A stretch of 64,000 nucleotides of DNA from JBMORL01 sp049322335. Lineage in GTDB: Bacteria; Bacteroidota; Bacteroidia; Flavobacteriales_D; UBA2798. This document shows, piece after piece, positions 23,126-32,239 of this stretch; within the stretch, counting starts at the first letter, position 1; every line of letters begins with the position of its first letter. The position numbers and the translations under genes are program-made. The notes under the pieces were generated by a model that was not told the DNA's origin, ran no database searches, and worked only from the letters and a program-made list of their open reading frames with translations. Location: the NCBI GenBank assembly GCA_049322335.1, contig JBMORL010000048.1, positions 62,001 through 126,000 of the forward strand. Direction: 5' to 3'.

Positions 23126-24916
23126 TCATCGATTAAAATAATCCCTGATCACTCCCGCCCTCACCTCTCCCACCACTTCCGCCAGCTGTTCTTTGGTAGC
23201 TTCTTTGATGCGTTTCACTGATTTGAACTTTTTCAGCAACGTTTCCATCGTCTTTTCCCCTATTCCTTCAATCTGCATCAGTTCCGATTTTATCGCGCCC
23301 TTACTTCTTCGGTTGCGGTGATGCGTTATTCCAAAACGGTGTGCTTCGTTGCGGAGATGCTGAATGATCTTTAATGTTTCCGATCTTTTATCAATATACA
23401 AAGGAAAATTATCTCCGGGATAATAAATTTCTTCGAGCTTTTTTGCTATTCCTATTACAGCTATTTTTCCTTTGAGCCCGAGTTTTTCGAGACTGTTCAT
23501 CGCTGCACTTAACTGGCCTTTTCCTCCATCAATGATTATCAATTGCGGTAATTCCTGTTTCTCTTCGATGAGGCGGCTGTATCTCCTGTAAATCACTTCT
23601 TCCATCGTGGCAAAATCATCGGGACCTTCTACGGTTTTAACATTGAAGTGTCGGTAATCTTTTTTACTCGGTTTTCCGTCTTTAAAAACTACGCATGCCG
23701 ACACCGCGTTAGTCCCCTGGAAATTAGAATTGTCGAAGCATTCGATATGGCGCGGTTGTTCGGTGAGGCGCAAATCTTTTTTCATGGTTTCCATGATGCG
23801 TTCGGTATTGCGCTCAGGATTTTTAATGCTTTCCTGCCGGTGTTTGTCGAGCATATAGAATCTCGCGTTCTTCTCCGACATTTCCAGCAATTGTTTTTTA
23901 TCCCCGCGCTGGGGAACAATAATTTCTATATCGCCATAATGAATTTCCACCGGTACAATAATTTCTTTTGCCTCACTGTTGAATCGTTGCCGTAATTCCG
24001 TTACGGCCAGTTCCAGTAATTCCTTTTCGGTTTCATCGAGCATGCGTTTCATTTCGAGCGTGTAGGCCTGTATCAACAATCCTTCTTTTACCTGGAGATA
24101 ATTCACATACGTGCATTTATCATCTGAAGCCATGGCAAAAACATCCACAGTGCCTACCGAAGAAGAAACCACGGTAGAGCGCGACTGGAATTTTTCGAGC
24201 AGGGCAATTTTGTTTTTCAGTTTTTGCGCGCGTTCAAATTCCATATTCTCCGAACAGGTTTTCATTCTTTCCCTCATATCACTCAGCACAAAACCAATAT
24301 TTCCGCGTATCAGTTGTTTTATTTCCGCCATCTGCGACAAATAACTTTCTTCCGTTTGTTTTCCTTCACAGGGGCCGAGGCAATTCCCGATATGATATTC
24401 GAGACAGACTTTGAATTTTTTCTTTTGAATATTTTCTTCGCTCAACAAATAATTACAGGTTCGAAGCGGATAGATCTGACGGATCACATCCAACAGTTCA
24501 TTCATCATTTTTACCGAGGCATAAGGACCAAAATATTCCGATCCGTCTTTGATAAGTTTTCGCGTAGAAAACACTCTTGGAAATTCTTCGTTTTTTATAC
24601 AGATGGAAGGATAGCTTTTGTCATCACGAAGAGCAATATTATAACGCGGATGATGCGCTTTGATGAGTGTATTCTCCAGCAATAAAGCATCGAGTTCGGA
24701 TTTTGTGACAATGTATTTTATGTCCGATATTTTTCGCACGAGCACTTCTATTCTTGCGCTGTCGTGTTCTTTATGAAAATAGGAAGAAACTCTTTTCTTA
24801 AGGTTTTTTGCCTTGCCCACATAGAGCAAAACATTTTCTTTATCAAAATACTGGTAAACTCCCGGTGAATCGGGAAGGGAGCGGAGGATGTCATTTATTT
24901 TTTCATCATCCCGCAT
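23126..24916 (-). CDS. uvrC: Excinuclease ABC subunit C
   Basis: UvrC makes both incisions around bulky DNA damage in nucleotide excision repair. The 596-residue protein shows, in order, the GIY-YIG nuclease domain (SPGVYQYFDKENVLLYVGKAKNLKKRV, residues 15-42), the Cys-rich CLEYHIGNCLGPCEG, and a UVR region (SENMEFERAQKLKNKIALLEKF, about 220). The RNase H-like endonuclease domain follows (HIECFDNSNFQGTNAVSACVVF, then LIIIDGGKGQLSAA). Tandem helix-hairpin-helix motifs close it (IEGIGEKTMETLLKKF). The start is six bases beyond the dut stop, so both are on one minus-strand transcript with the flippase gene. Confidence 0.98.
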   Translation of the reverse strand: MRDDEKINDILRSLPDSPGVYQYFDKENVLLYVGKAKNLKKRVSSYFHKEHDSARIEVLVRKISDIKYIVTKSELDALLLENTLIKAHHPRYNIALRDDKSYPSICIKNEEFPRVFSTRKLIKDGSEYFGPYASVKMMNELLDVIRQIYPLRTCNYLLSEENIQKKKFKVCLEYHIGNCLGPCEGKQTEESYLSQMAEIKQLIRGNIGFVLSDMRERMKTCSENMEFERAQKLKNKIALLEKFQSRSTVVSSSVGTVDVFAMASDDKCTYVNYLQVKEGLLIQAYTLEMKRMLDETEKELLELAVTELRQRFNSEAKEIIVPVEIHYGDIEIIVPQRGDKKQLLEMSEKNARFYMLDKHRQESIKNPERNTERIMETMKKDLRLTEQPRHIECFDNSNFQGTNAVSACVVFKDGKPSKKDYRHFNVKTVEGPDDFATMEEVIYRRYSRLIEEKQELPQLIIIDGGKGQLSAAMNSLEKLGLKGKIAVIGIAKKLEEIYYPGDNFPLYIDKRSETLKIIQHLRNEAHRFGITHHRNRRSKGAIKSELMQIEGIGEKTMETLLKKFKSVKRIKEATKEQLAEVVGEVRAGVIRDYFNR

Positions 24917-24922
24917 ACATCA

Positions 24923-25357
24923 TTATTTTTTCCCCGTACTTCCAAATCCGCCCGCACCGCGTTCGGTGGAAGATAATTCTTCTGTTACTTCCCATTCCGC
25001 ACGTTCATGTCTGGCTATCACCATTTGTGCAACGCGTTCGCCATTCTGAATTTCGAAATCTTCATTGGAAAGATTTACGAGTATCACTCCTACTTCGCCA
25101 CGGTAATCAGCATCAATGGTTCCTGGAGAATTTAATACGGTGATTCCCTTTTTAAAAGCCAGTCCGCTGCGTGGCCGAACCTGCGCTTCGAATCCTACCG
25201 GCAGTTCAATGAACAACCCGGTTGGAATTAATTTTCTTTCCAGCGGCTTAAGGATTACGGGTGAAGAAAGATTGGCCCGGAGATCCATTCCTGCCGAAGC
25301 AATGGTTTCATACGCAGGCAACGGATGCGAAGATTTATTAATTATTCTGATTTTCAT
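24923..25357 (-). CDS. dut: dUTP diphosphatase
   Basis: This enzyme hydrolyses dUTP to dUMP, keeping uracil out of DNA and supplying thymidylate synthesis. With the start at 25357 (MKIRIINKSSHPLPAYET) the protein is 144 residues. All five trimeric dUTPase motifs are present: ASAGMDLRA, PRSGLA, GTIDADYRGEVGV, NGERVAQMVIA and GAGGFGSTGK. An upstream in-frame ATG at 25381 would add eight residues that read as the tail of the flippase frame. The gene overlaps the 3' end of the flippase gene by 20 bases, a common arrangement in Bacteroidota. Confidence 0.97.
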   Translation of the reverse strand: MKIRIINKSSHPLPAYETIASAGMDLRANLSSPVILKPLERKLIPTGLFIELPVGFEAQVRPRSGLAFKKGITVLNSPGTIDADYRGEVGVILVNLSNEDFEIQNGERVAQMVIARHERAEWEVTEELSSTERGAGGFGSTGKK

Positions 25358-26831
25358 TTTTTGAAAATTTTGGTTTTTCAATGAACCAGAGCATGGCTAC
25401 ATAAGTTAAAAATATCAATGAATTTATTCCCAGGTTTTGTGCCATGCTTTCTGATTGAAAAAATGTTGACACATAATAAAACCCAAAAGCGAAGCCGAGA
25501 TATAAAAATAATTTCACAAAGTTATAGGGAACGGGGTAATGTTTATGTCCAAGTATAAAAGACACCAGCATCATAAACACATAGCAGATGAGTGTTGCCC
25601 ACGCGCATCCCGTATATCCATAAACCGGTATCCAGATGACGTTTAATATAATGGTAAGAATAGCTCCCGCAATAGCAATCCATGCTCCGTATTTTGTTTT
25701 GTTGGTGAGTTTATACCAGATAGACTGATTATAATAAATGCCGAGGAAAATATTGGCAAAAAGAAGAACAGGAACTACGTGCAATCCTACCCAATAATCT
25801 CTGTCGATAAAATAACGAATGATATCAAGATACATCATTACTCCAAGGAAAATAACGGCACAAACCATTACAAAATAATTCATCACTTTTGCATACTTTT
25901 CCTTTGCATCCACATTTTTTACCTGTGAGAAGAAGAAAGGATCGGCAGCGTAGCGAAAAGCCTGAATGAAAAGAGTGATAATAATAGAAATTTTATAAAC
26001 TGCGCCATATACTCCCAGCTGGGCCATGGTAGTTTCTTCGCCTAAATCTCCTATAAGCATTCTTTTGTATATAGCCCGGTCGAACATTTCATTTATAATT
26101 CCTGCCATACCTCCGATGAGAAGCGGAAATCCGAACCACAGCATTTGTTTGAGAAGTGAAGAGCTTAATCCTTTGAAAATTCCACCCATTTCGGGAATAA
26201 GAATTACAAATTTAAAAATACTGGCCGCAAGATTGGAAATGAAAACATACCCGACACCGATCTCAGGATTATAAAGATGTTGTACGATCCAGTTATGGTT
26301 TCCGTTTTCGTATGCCGAACGACAATATCCGAGAAAAAACAAATTGAGAAGAATGTTAATGATAATATTGGCATAATTGGCAACAGCAAATTTCATTGCT
26401 TTATTTTCCTGCCGCAATTTGGCCAATGGGATAGAAGTGACCGCGTCTAGCCCGACAATGATTGCAAACCATGTGACGTATTCAGCATTCCTCGGATATT
26501 CCAGCCAATTGGCAATAGGAACAGAAAACGCAAAACAAACTGAAATAAATATGGCGGATGTGGTGAGAACAGAAATGAGTGTTGTAGAATAAACTTTTGC
26601 CGGTTCATTACCCGGAAGGTTCACGTAACGGAAATAGGCAGTCTCCATTCCATAAGTAAGAAAAATGACGAGAAAAGCCACGTAGGCATACATTTCAGTA
26701 ACGATACCGTATTGATGTTCTGAAAAAACATAGGTGTGGAGAGGCACCAGAAAATAATTGAGCAAACGTCCCACAATACTGCTAAGCCCGTAGACTGCAG
26801 TTTGTGATGCGAGTTGTTTGATGCTGCTCAT
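25338..26831 (-). CDS. Oligosaccharide flippase family protein (Wzx/MurJ-like)
   Basis: This is a 497-residue integral membrane protein of the MOP (MATE-like) exporter superfamily, which moves lipid-linked saccharides across the inner membrane. About 12-14 hydrophobic segments are visible. The N-terminal pattern QLASQTAVYGLSSIVGRLLNYFLVPLHTYVF is characteristic. Charged residues inside helices (for example MFDRAIYKRML near 255) fit a flippase. No glycosyltransferase genes are adjacent, so the lipid-linked cargo is unknown. It heads the flippase-dut-uvrC unit, and the spacer upstream of it contains an inverted-repeat element. Confidence 0.9.
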   Translation of the reverse strand: MSSIKQLASQTAVYGLSSIVGRLLNYFLVPLHTYVFSEHQYGIVTEMYAYVAFLVIFLTYGMETAYFRYVNLPGNEPAKVYSTTLISVLTTSAIFISVCFAFSVPIANWLEYPRNAEYVTWFAIIVGLDAVTSIPLAKLRQENKAMKFAVANYANIIINILLNLFFLGYCRSAYENGNHNWIVQHLYNPEIGVGYVFISNLAASIFKFVILIPEMGGIFKGLSSSLLKQMLWFGFPLLIGGMAGIINEMFDRAIYKRMLIGDLGEETTMAQLGVYGAVYKISIIITLFIQAFRYAADPFFFSQVKNVDAKEKYAKVMNYFVMVCAVIFLGVMMYLDIIRYFIDRDYWVGLHVVPVLLFANIFLGIYYNQSIWYKLTNKTKYGAWIAIAGAILTIILNVIWIPVYGYTGCAWATLICYVFMMLVSFILGHKHYPVPYNFVKLFLYLGFAFGFYYVSTFFQSESMAQNLGINSLIFLTYVAMLWFIEKPKFSKNENQNN

Positions 26832-26870
26832 TTATTTAATTCTAATTTATTTCGTCTTCGTGCACGGTCC

Positions 26871-26978
26871 CGATACGTCACGCCAGGGCGCGTGACACTC
26901 GACCTGACAATTTCTTTTTATTTTCTTTACAAAATTTTGTCAGTTCGAGTAGTCATGTGCATTCAACATGACGTATCG
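26871..26978. repeat. Nested inverted-repeat element
   Basis: The outer arms CGATACGTCA (26871-26880) and TGACGTATCG (26969-26978) are perfect. The inner arms ACTCGACCTGACAA (26897-26910) and TTGTCAGTTCGAGT (26937-26950) differ by one base. The element is 108 bp and non-coding, and it fills the spacer between the flippase and enoyl-CoA hydratase genes. Confidence 0.7.
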
Positions 26979-26997
26979 AGAACCAACCCCCGCTCAT

Positions 26998-27780
26998 TCA
27001 TTTTCCTGTAAAAACCGGTTTTCTTTTTTCCAAAAATGCCGTTGTCCCTTCCTTAAAATCATTGGTGCCGAAACATTTTCCGAATTCTTCTATTTCTTTT
27101 TCGTAACCATTCACACATTCATCATATCCTGCATTTACTGCTCTTATTCCGCTGGCAATGGCTGATGGGGAATTTCTTAAAATTTTATTGGCTATCTCTT
27201 CGCATTTGGCCATCAGTTCGGCTTGTGGCACCACGTAATTAACAAGGTGGTATTTTTCTGCTTCAGCTGCTGTCATCATTCCGGCAGTAAAAATCATTTC
27301 CATGGCTTTTCCTTTTCCAACTAACTGGGCAAGCCTTTGCGTACCTCCGTAACCGGGAATCACCCCGAGTGATACTTCAGGCAATCCCATTTTTGCATTG
27401 TCGGAAGCAACGCGGATGTGACAACTCATGGCCAGTTCCAGTCCACCGCCCAATGCAAAACCATTTACGGCAGCAATTACGGGTTTGTTGAGTTGTTCAA
27501 CAAACGTGAATAATTTTTTATGTCCGTCTGCGCTCAGCGCTTTTCCTTCTTCCACACTGAAGCTGGCGAATTCAGAAATATCGGCACCTGCCACAAATGA
27601 CTTTTCTCCGGCACCGGTTAAAATAATCACATTTACCGCTTCATCCTTTTCTGCAGCAGCAAATGCTTTGTTCAGTTCATCGATGGTTTGGCGATTCAGC
27701 GCATTCAGCTTATCGGGACGATTGATAGTAATGTGCTGAATTTTGTTTTCTGTTTTTACGAGCAAATTGGCGTAACTCAT
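26998..27780 (-). CDS. Enoyl-CoA hydratase/isomerase family (crotonase) protein
   Basis: This is a short-chain enoyl-CoA hydratase-like protein of 260 residues. Crotonase features are present: ITINRPDKLNALN near the start, GAGEKSFVAGADISEF forming the CoA and oxyanion pocket, the signature NGFALGGGLELAMSCHIRVAS, and both catalytic glutamates in LPEVSLGVIPGYGGTQRL (about Glu114 and Glu134 positions). Together these favour a true hydratase, probably acting on crotonyl-CoA-sized substrates. It follows the large sensor-kinase gene by 21 bases and may be co-transcribed, although no metabolic link to the kinase is evident. Confidence 0.93.
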   Translation of the reverse strand: MSYANLLVKTENKIQHITINRPDKLNALNRQTIDELNKAFAAAEKDEAVNVIILTGAGEKSFVAGADISEFASFSVEEGKALSADGHKKLFTFVEQLNKPVIAAVNGFALGGGLELAMSCHIRVASDNAKMGLPEVSLGVIPGYGGTQRLAQLVGKGKAMEMIFTAGMMTAAEAEKYHLVNYVVPQAELMAKCEEIANKILRNSPSAIASGIRAVNAGYDECVNGYEKEIEEFGKCFGTNDFKEGTTAFLEKRKPVFTGK

Positions 27781-27801
27781 ATTATTTATTTTAATGCAAA
27801 A

Positions 27802-30800
27802 TTATTTTATTTCTTCATATTCGGGCAGGGAAACAAAGAAAGAAGTTCCTGATTGGGTGGACGTCTCAAACCAGATCTTACCTCCTGCATTTTCCACTAT
27901 ATTTTTCACCATGGCCAGTCCCAGTCCCATGCCGGTTGATTTGGTAGTGAAATTAGGAACAAAAATCTTATCCATTTTATCAGGAGTAATTCCTACACCG
28001 TTATCTTTTACCTCTACCAGGAAATTTTTCCCTTGTTTTTTTAAAATCACATCTACTTTTCCGGGTTTCCCTTCGGGAATGGCCTGGAATGCGTTTTTAA
28101 TGAGATTGCTGAATACACGCAACACCTGGTCTTTGTCGCAAAATACATTTGCATTTTCTGCTTTAACGGAAGAAAATCTCAACTGAATTCCGGGTGTATT
28201 CTCGTACAATTCCACTGTACTTTTTAATACAGAATACAGGTTTATTTTTTCTTCTGCTGCTTTGGGCATTTTGGCGAAATTCGAAAACTCATTCGCAATA
28301 TTGGTAAGTGCATCAATCTGCTCGATGAGTGTATTGGCCAGGCGATTTACTTTTTCCTGGAAATCCACATCATCCGGATGAAGTGACCTCTGCATATGCT
28401 GAATGCTCAGCCGCATGGGTGTTAACGGATTTTTAATTTCATGCGCTACCTGTTTGGCCATTTCGCGCCATGCACTTTCCCTTTCTGTTTTAGCCAGTTC
28501 GCGGGTGTATTTTTCAAGCTCTTCTACTTTGCGGTTGTATTCACTTACCAGCGCACCAATTTCATCACTTCCTGAATATTGAATGGGTTCGTTCATTTTT
28601 CCAAGCTGTACGGATGCGATACTTTTTTGAACGAGTCTCAATGGTTTGGTGATCCAGCTCGAAACAAATAATGCGCCCAACAGTGATAACGCAAACAATA
28701 AAACAAAAATATTAATGATGGCCACAAGGAATCCCGATAACTCCGTTTCAAGTGCGTTTTGTTTGGCAAAGTAGGGAAGGTTAAGATAACCCAGCAACTG
28801 GTGATCATGATTGAACAGAGGGACGTATGCTGACAAATATTCCATGTTCCCGATTTTTTCCACGTGCACAAATTCTCCCATATTGTCGTACCTCATTTTC
28901 ATATAGGCATCGGGGTTTACCTGCTCCGATAATAATCCTGCCTGGAAAATTTTGGGCCGTGAGGAAGAAAATAATTTACCATTGGGTTTATAAATGTTGA
29001 TATCGGTAAGAAATACCATTGACAGTTTTGTAAGAATATAACTTGTAAAATTTTTCAAATCCTCGTTCAGTTCTTTTTCCTGCCCGATTTTATGTGTTAC
29101 TTCCAGTTTTACTGATTGAATTTTTTCGCTGATAATGCGGTAATTTTTTTCATTATACTGATCGGTGATAAAATATCGCGTTCCGATTACAAACAATACC
29201 AGGGATACCAGCAGAACTCCGGCCAGCAGGAACTGAATTTTTCCCTGCATGGTGAGATGGAGGGTAGTTTTTCCGAGCGATAATTGTCTTAATACAAATC
29301 CCGCGATGAGAACGAGACAATACAGTGTAAACAAATAAGAAAAGGAAGTAGCTTTCGAAATAAATTCTTCCAGCGGTTTACTTAAAACCAAAATGGTTCT
29401 TTCGTCTACTTTATACACCAGATGATTATACCCGTTTTCATTCACATAGGAATATTTTCCGGGTGTGTCTGAATACATTTTTCCATTGAGGCTGTACCGG
29501 TAGTTTCCGAAGTGATTCACCTGGATATTATCTACATATCGTGCGTATGAGTATTGATAGATAAAATCTGATTTGGTGTTGTTTTTGTCAATAAGCAATT
29601 CGGGAAAACCAATGTCTTCGGGAACTTTTTTGGAGCGAAGTTCACAAAACAAAAAACCTTTTATGTTTTCGTTTTCATATACGGGCAGCTTGATAACGTA
29701 ACTGAGTTTGTCTTTGGAATTATATATAAAATACAGGTTGCCGCTGAACTGCGAAGGAGTGCCGTCACGCAAAACAATATTATCTATTTCATCAAAATCT
29801 TTTATCGGTGCAAATCCTTCCACGCCCAATGCCGAACTGTCGGCACCAAACAGGTAAACACGTATATCAAATTTATTCCAGTCGCCTTTAAAAAATTCTT
29901 CATCCAGTTTCTCCTCGAAAGTTGCTTTGGAAAACGCACCGGTGGAATCGAAAACACTTTTCAGTAATTTACTCATCAGCAGTTTCGATTCCATTCCCGA
30001 ATAGCTGGTTTCAAGATTAAGGTCCTGGTCGGTGGCCAGCCGTAATTCGGCAATTTCAAGTCGCTTTACCGCTTCTTTTGCCGAAGAGAATTTAGAGAGC
30101 ACGTGGGCGGAGTAAAATGAAAAAATAAGAAGTATAAGAATGGTGTGATTAAACGAAATTCCCTGTTTTTTAAAATAAAAGGCGTGAAACAATACCAGGA
30201 AAATAGCTGTTGGCCATAACACGATGATCAGGTCTTTTACACCGTTGATATGGTTCCACAGGATCACCAGGGACATCAATCCCAAAACCATTCCCAAGAA
30301 ATACCACCGGAAAGGAAATATCCGGTGAGCGATCTTTAAAAAATATTCGCAAAACAAATAATAGGAGAAAAATAATATTCCCACAATAATAAAACCGACA
30401 AAACTATATCCTGAAAGAATAAAAATATTATTTACATTAAATTCGATGGAAGAGTTGACGATGAGTTCTTCAATCAGTGTGCCGATATACCCGGCATAAA
30501 CAGCTGAAGCCAGAAAGACAAATGCAATCACCACGGCCGACAGCCATTTATTTTTTTCGAGCCTGAAATAATAACGGCTGCTTCGGGATGATAAATAATA
30601 GAAAAGATAGAGAAATAAAATCGAGTTGATCAGGAAATCTCCTAATGAAGGAAGGATAAACGAAGAACCAAAAAGAGCAGGATCGAACAATTCCATTTCA
30701 TGATATACAGAAGGAAACTCCACATCCAGTGTCCAGTATCGTAAAACGAGAATGGTAATTACGTGCAGGAATGAAGCATAAAAAGGCCCTGCATAACGCG

Positions 30801-31530
30801 ATATCTGGTCGCATTCGGCTTTCAGGAAATAGATCAGTAAAATAAAACCTGTTGTTACCAGCACAGCCAGTATCCAGAGAGAACTTTTCGATTTTTCTGA
30901 TTTTTCTCCCAGCTGAACAGTAAACAGGTATTGTCCGTTATGCCCGGTTATTTTTATTCCTTCTTTCGATTCATCCATTACCATTTTGGCTTCATCGGGT
31001 AAATCAAAATCGGGAGCAAAAGAATTTACAAGGTATTTGTTCCGGTTCTGGTATTCGTGTTTAATAAGAATCAGTGAAACGATGAGAAAATCGTTTTTCA
31101 GTTTCTTTTTATCCAGTTCATACCATCCGTTTTCCAGCAAAACCACCGATTCGTTTTTATACCTGTCGGCAAAACATGAATCGCAGGGAGTGGCATTATC
31201 CGACCACGAAACAGGAATATTGTTTTTGAAAATGATAAAAGAAACCGGGGCATCACTCCTCAGGCTTTTAAACAACAGGTTGGTTTTTTTAAACTTATCG
31301 GTTTCTTTTTCATCCAGGAGAATTTCTTCCAGGCCTCCTCTTATTTCTTCCGTCAGTTTATGTCTTTCATCCAGCACCGATTCTATTTTTCCTGAGATTA
31401 TTTCAGGATTGGTTTTCACAAAACCGGTGTTGAACAGCCATTCGGAAAAAAAGATGCAAAGCAGTGCAAAAGCTAAAACCACATAACGGTTGGCAAGAAG
31501 GGGAAGTATCCGGTTAAAAAAGTTGTTCAT
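27802..31530 (-). CDS. Very large multi-pass sensor histidine kinase (NtrY-like C terminus)
   Basis: This is a 1242-residue membrane kinase. An N-terminal helix and extracytoplasmic domain (about 35-220) are followed by a cluster of about eight membrane helices (220-490), a second extracytoplasmic domain (about 490-730), two more helices and a third sensory domain (about 800-920). A final helix leads into a HAMP domain (about 945-1000), the HisKA H-box (VAHEIKNPLTPM, His near 1030) and HATPase_c with N box (NLIKNAFQAI), DNGVG and GMGLGLAMV. The H-box resembles NtrY. No response regulator is adjacent. It overlaps the upstream gene by four bases (ATGA). Confidence 0.93.
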   Translation of the reverse strand: MNNFFNRILPLLANRYVVLAFALLCIFFSEWLFNTGFVKTNPEIISGKIESVLDERHKLTEEIRGGLEEILLDEKETDKFKKTNLLFKSLRSDAPVSFIIFKNNIPVSWSDNATPCDSCFADRYKNESVVLLENGWYELDKKKLKNDFLIVSLILIKHEYQNRNKYLVNSFAPDFDLPDEAKMVMDESKEGIKITGHNGQYLFTVQLGEKSEKSKSSLWILAVLVTTGFILLIYFLKAECDQISRYAGPFYASFLHVITILVLRYWTLDVEFPSVYHEMELFDPALFGSSFILPSLGDFLINSILFLYLFYYLSSRSSRYYFRLEKNKWLSAVVIAFVFLASAVYAGYIGTLIEELIVNSSIEFNVNNIFILSGYSFVGFIIVGILFFSYYLFCEYFLKIAHRIFPFRWYFLGMVLGLMSLVILWNHINGVKDLIIVLWPTAIFLVLFHAFYFKKQGISFNHTILILLIFSFYSAHVLSKFSSAKEAVKRLEIAELRLATDQDLNLETSYSGMESKLLMSKLLKSVFDSTGAFSKATFEEKLDEEFFKGDWNKFDIRVYLFGADSSALGVEGFAPIKDFDEIDNIVLRDGTPSQFSGNLYFIYNSKDKLSYVIKLPVYENENIKGFLFCELRSKKVPEDIGFPELLIDKNNTKSDFIYQYSYARYVDNIQVNHFGNYRYSLNGKMYSDTPGKYSYVNENGYNHLVYKVDERTILVLSKPLEEFISKATSFSYLFTLYCLVLIAGFVLRQLSLGKTTLHLTMQGKIQFLLAGVLLVSLVLFVIGTRYFITDQYNEKNYRIISEKIQSVKLEVTHKIGQEKELNEDLKNFTSYILTKLSMVFLTDINIYKPNGKLFSSSRPKIFQAGLLSEQVNPDAYMKMRYDNMGEFVHVEKIGNMEYLSAYVPLFNHDHQLLGYLNLPYFAKQNALETELSGFLVAIINIFVLLFALSLLGALFVSSWITKPLRLVQKSIASVQLGKMNEPIQYSGSDEIGALVSEYNRKVEELEKYTRELAKTERESAWREMAKQVAHEIKNPLTPMRLSIQHMQRSLHPDDVDFQEKVNRLANTLIEQIDALTNIANEFSNFAKMPKAAEEKINLYSVLKSTVELYENTPGIQLRFSSVKAENANVFCDKDQVLRVFSNLIKNAFQAIPEGKPGKVDVILKKQGKNFLVEVKDNGVGITPDKMDKIFVPNFTTKSTGMGLGLAMVKNIVENAGGKIWFETSTQSGTSFFVSLPEYEEIK

Positions 31531-32192
31531 TTTTCCCGCGGCCTGAAAATTTCTTTTTGGGTAAATCCTTCATTTTCGATATAGGCCAGCCAGTCTTTTA
31601 AAATTAAACTGGCCTGTAGGAATTTTACATCTTCCACAGAAGTTTTTTTAATTCCTTTCATTTTTTTTACCTTATCTTTTTCTTTCTCTGTGTCAATGTA
31701 TCGTAAATTCAGTGCATTATTTTCATAGTCCCGCTCAAATAAAATAATTTCCCATTGTCCCGATGGGTGCTGAAGATTAATCATCATTTTATCGTCTGCC
31801 ATTTTTGCCGCATGAGTAGAATCAAAACGAAAAAAAGTATACGACTGAATCATCCAGAAATACACGGTATCACTTTTCCGGATTACTTCAATCGGTTCTT
31901 TCCCCAATCCGTGAATATAATTTTCTTTCACTTCCAGGTTCAGTTCTTTTGCCTGTGCCAGCGAAATAATATACAGGCTCGAAATATTGGTATACACCGA
32001 ATCTCCATCTATGTGAAGTGATTTCAGGCTGTCGCGCTGGCTGACAAAAACCCCGTGAAAAGCAGCCGGAATTTGCGTCAGCTCTTCTTCTTTTTCAGGC
32101 TGCGGTGATTTAAAATAAAGTGGCAGATCTTCGGCTTGCGACCACAGCAGTGTAGGTAAAACTACGGATAGCACAAAAAATATTTTCCGCAT
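31527..32192 (-). CDS. Hypothetical exported protein coupled to the sensor kinase
   Basis: This is a 221-residue protein with a signal peptide (MRKIFFVLSVVLPTLLWSQ). The start at 32192 is preferred over one seven codons upstream because it begins the basic region and leaves space for recJ. The mature part is beta-rich, with a hydrophobic pattern like a lipocalin-type or YceI-like small barrel (HGVFVSQRDSLKSLHIDGDS) and a Lys/Glu-rich tail. The stop overlaps the kinase ATG (ATGA), so the two are translated together. A periplasmic ligand-binding or sensing partner is a reasonable inference. The family is not recognised. Confidence 0.82.
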   Translation of the reverse strand: MRKIFFVLSVVLPTLLWSQAEDLPLYFKSPQPEKEEELTQIPAAFHGVFVSQRDSLKSLHIDGDSVYTNISSLYIISLAQAKELNLEVKENYIHGLGKEPIEVIRKSDTVYFWMIQSYTFFRFDSTHAAKMADDKMMINLQHPSGQWEIILFERDYENNALNLRYIDTEKEKDKVKKMKGIKKTSVEDVKFLQASLILKDWLAYIENEGFTQKEIFRPREK

Positions 32193-32239
32193 CAATGGTT
32201 CCGTTTTATACATTTACAGCCAAAGGCATGCCTAAAGTT

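Noticed and set aside
26998..32192. A functional link between the enoyl-CoA hydratase and the sensor kinase.
   Set aside because: Only close spacing supports it. No shared motif or known pathway connects them.
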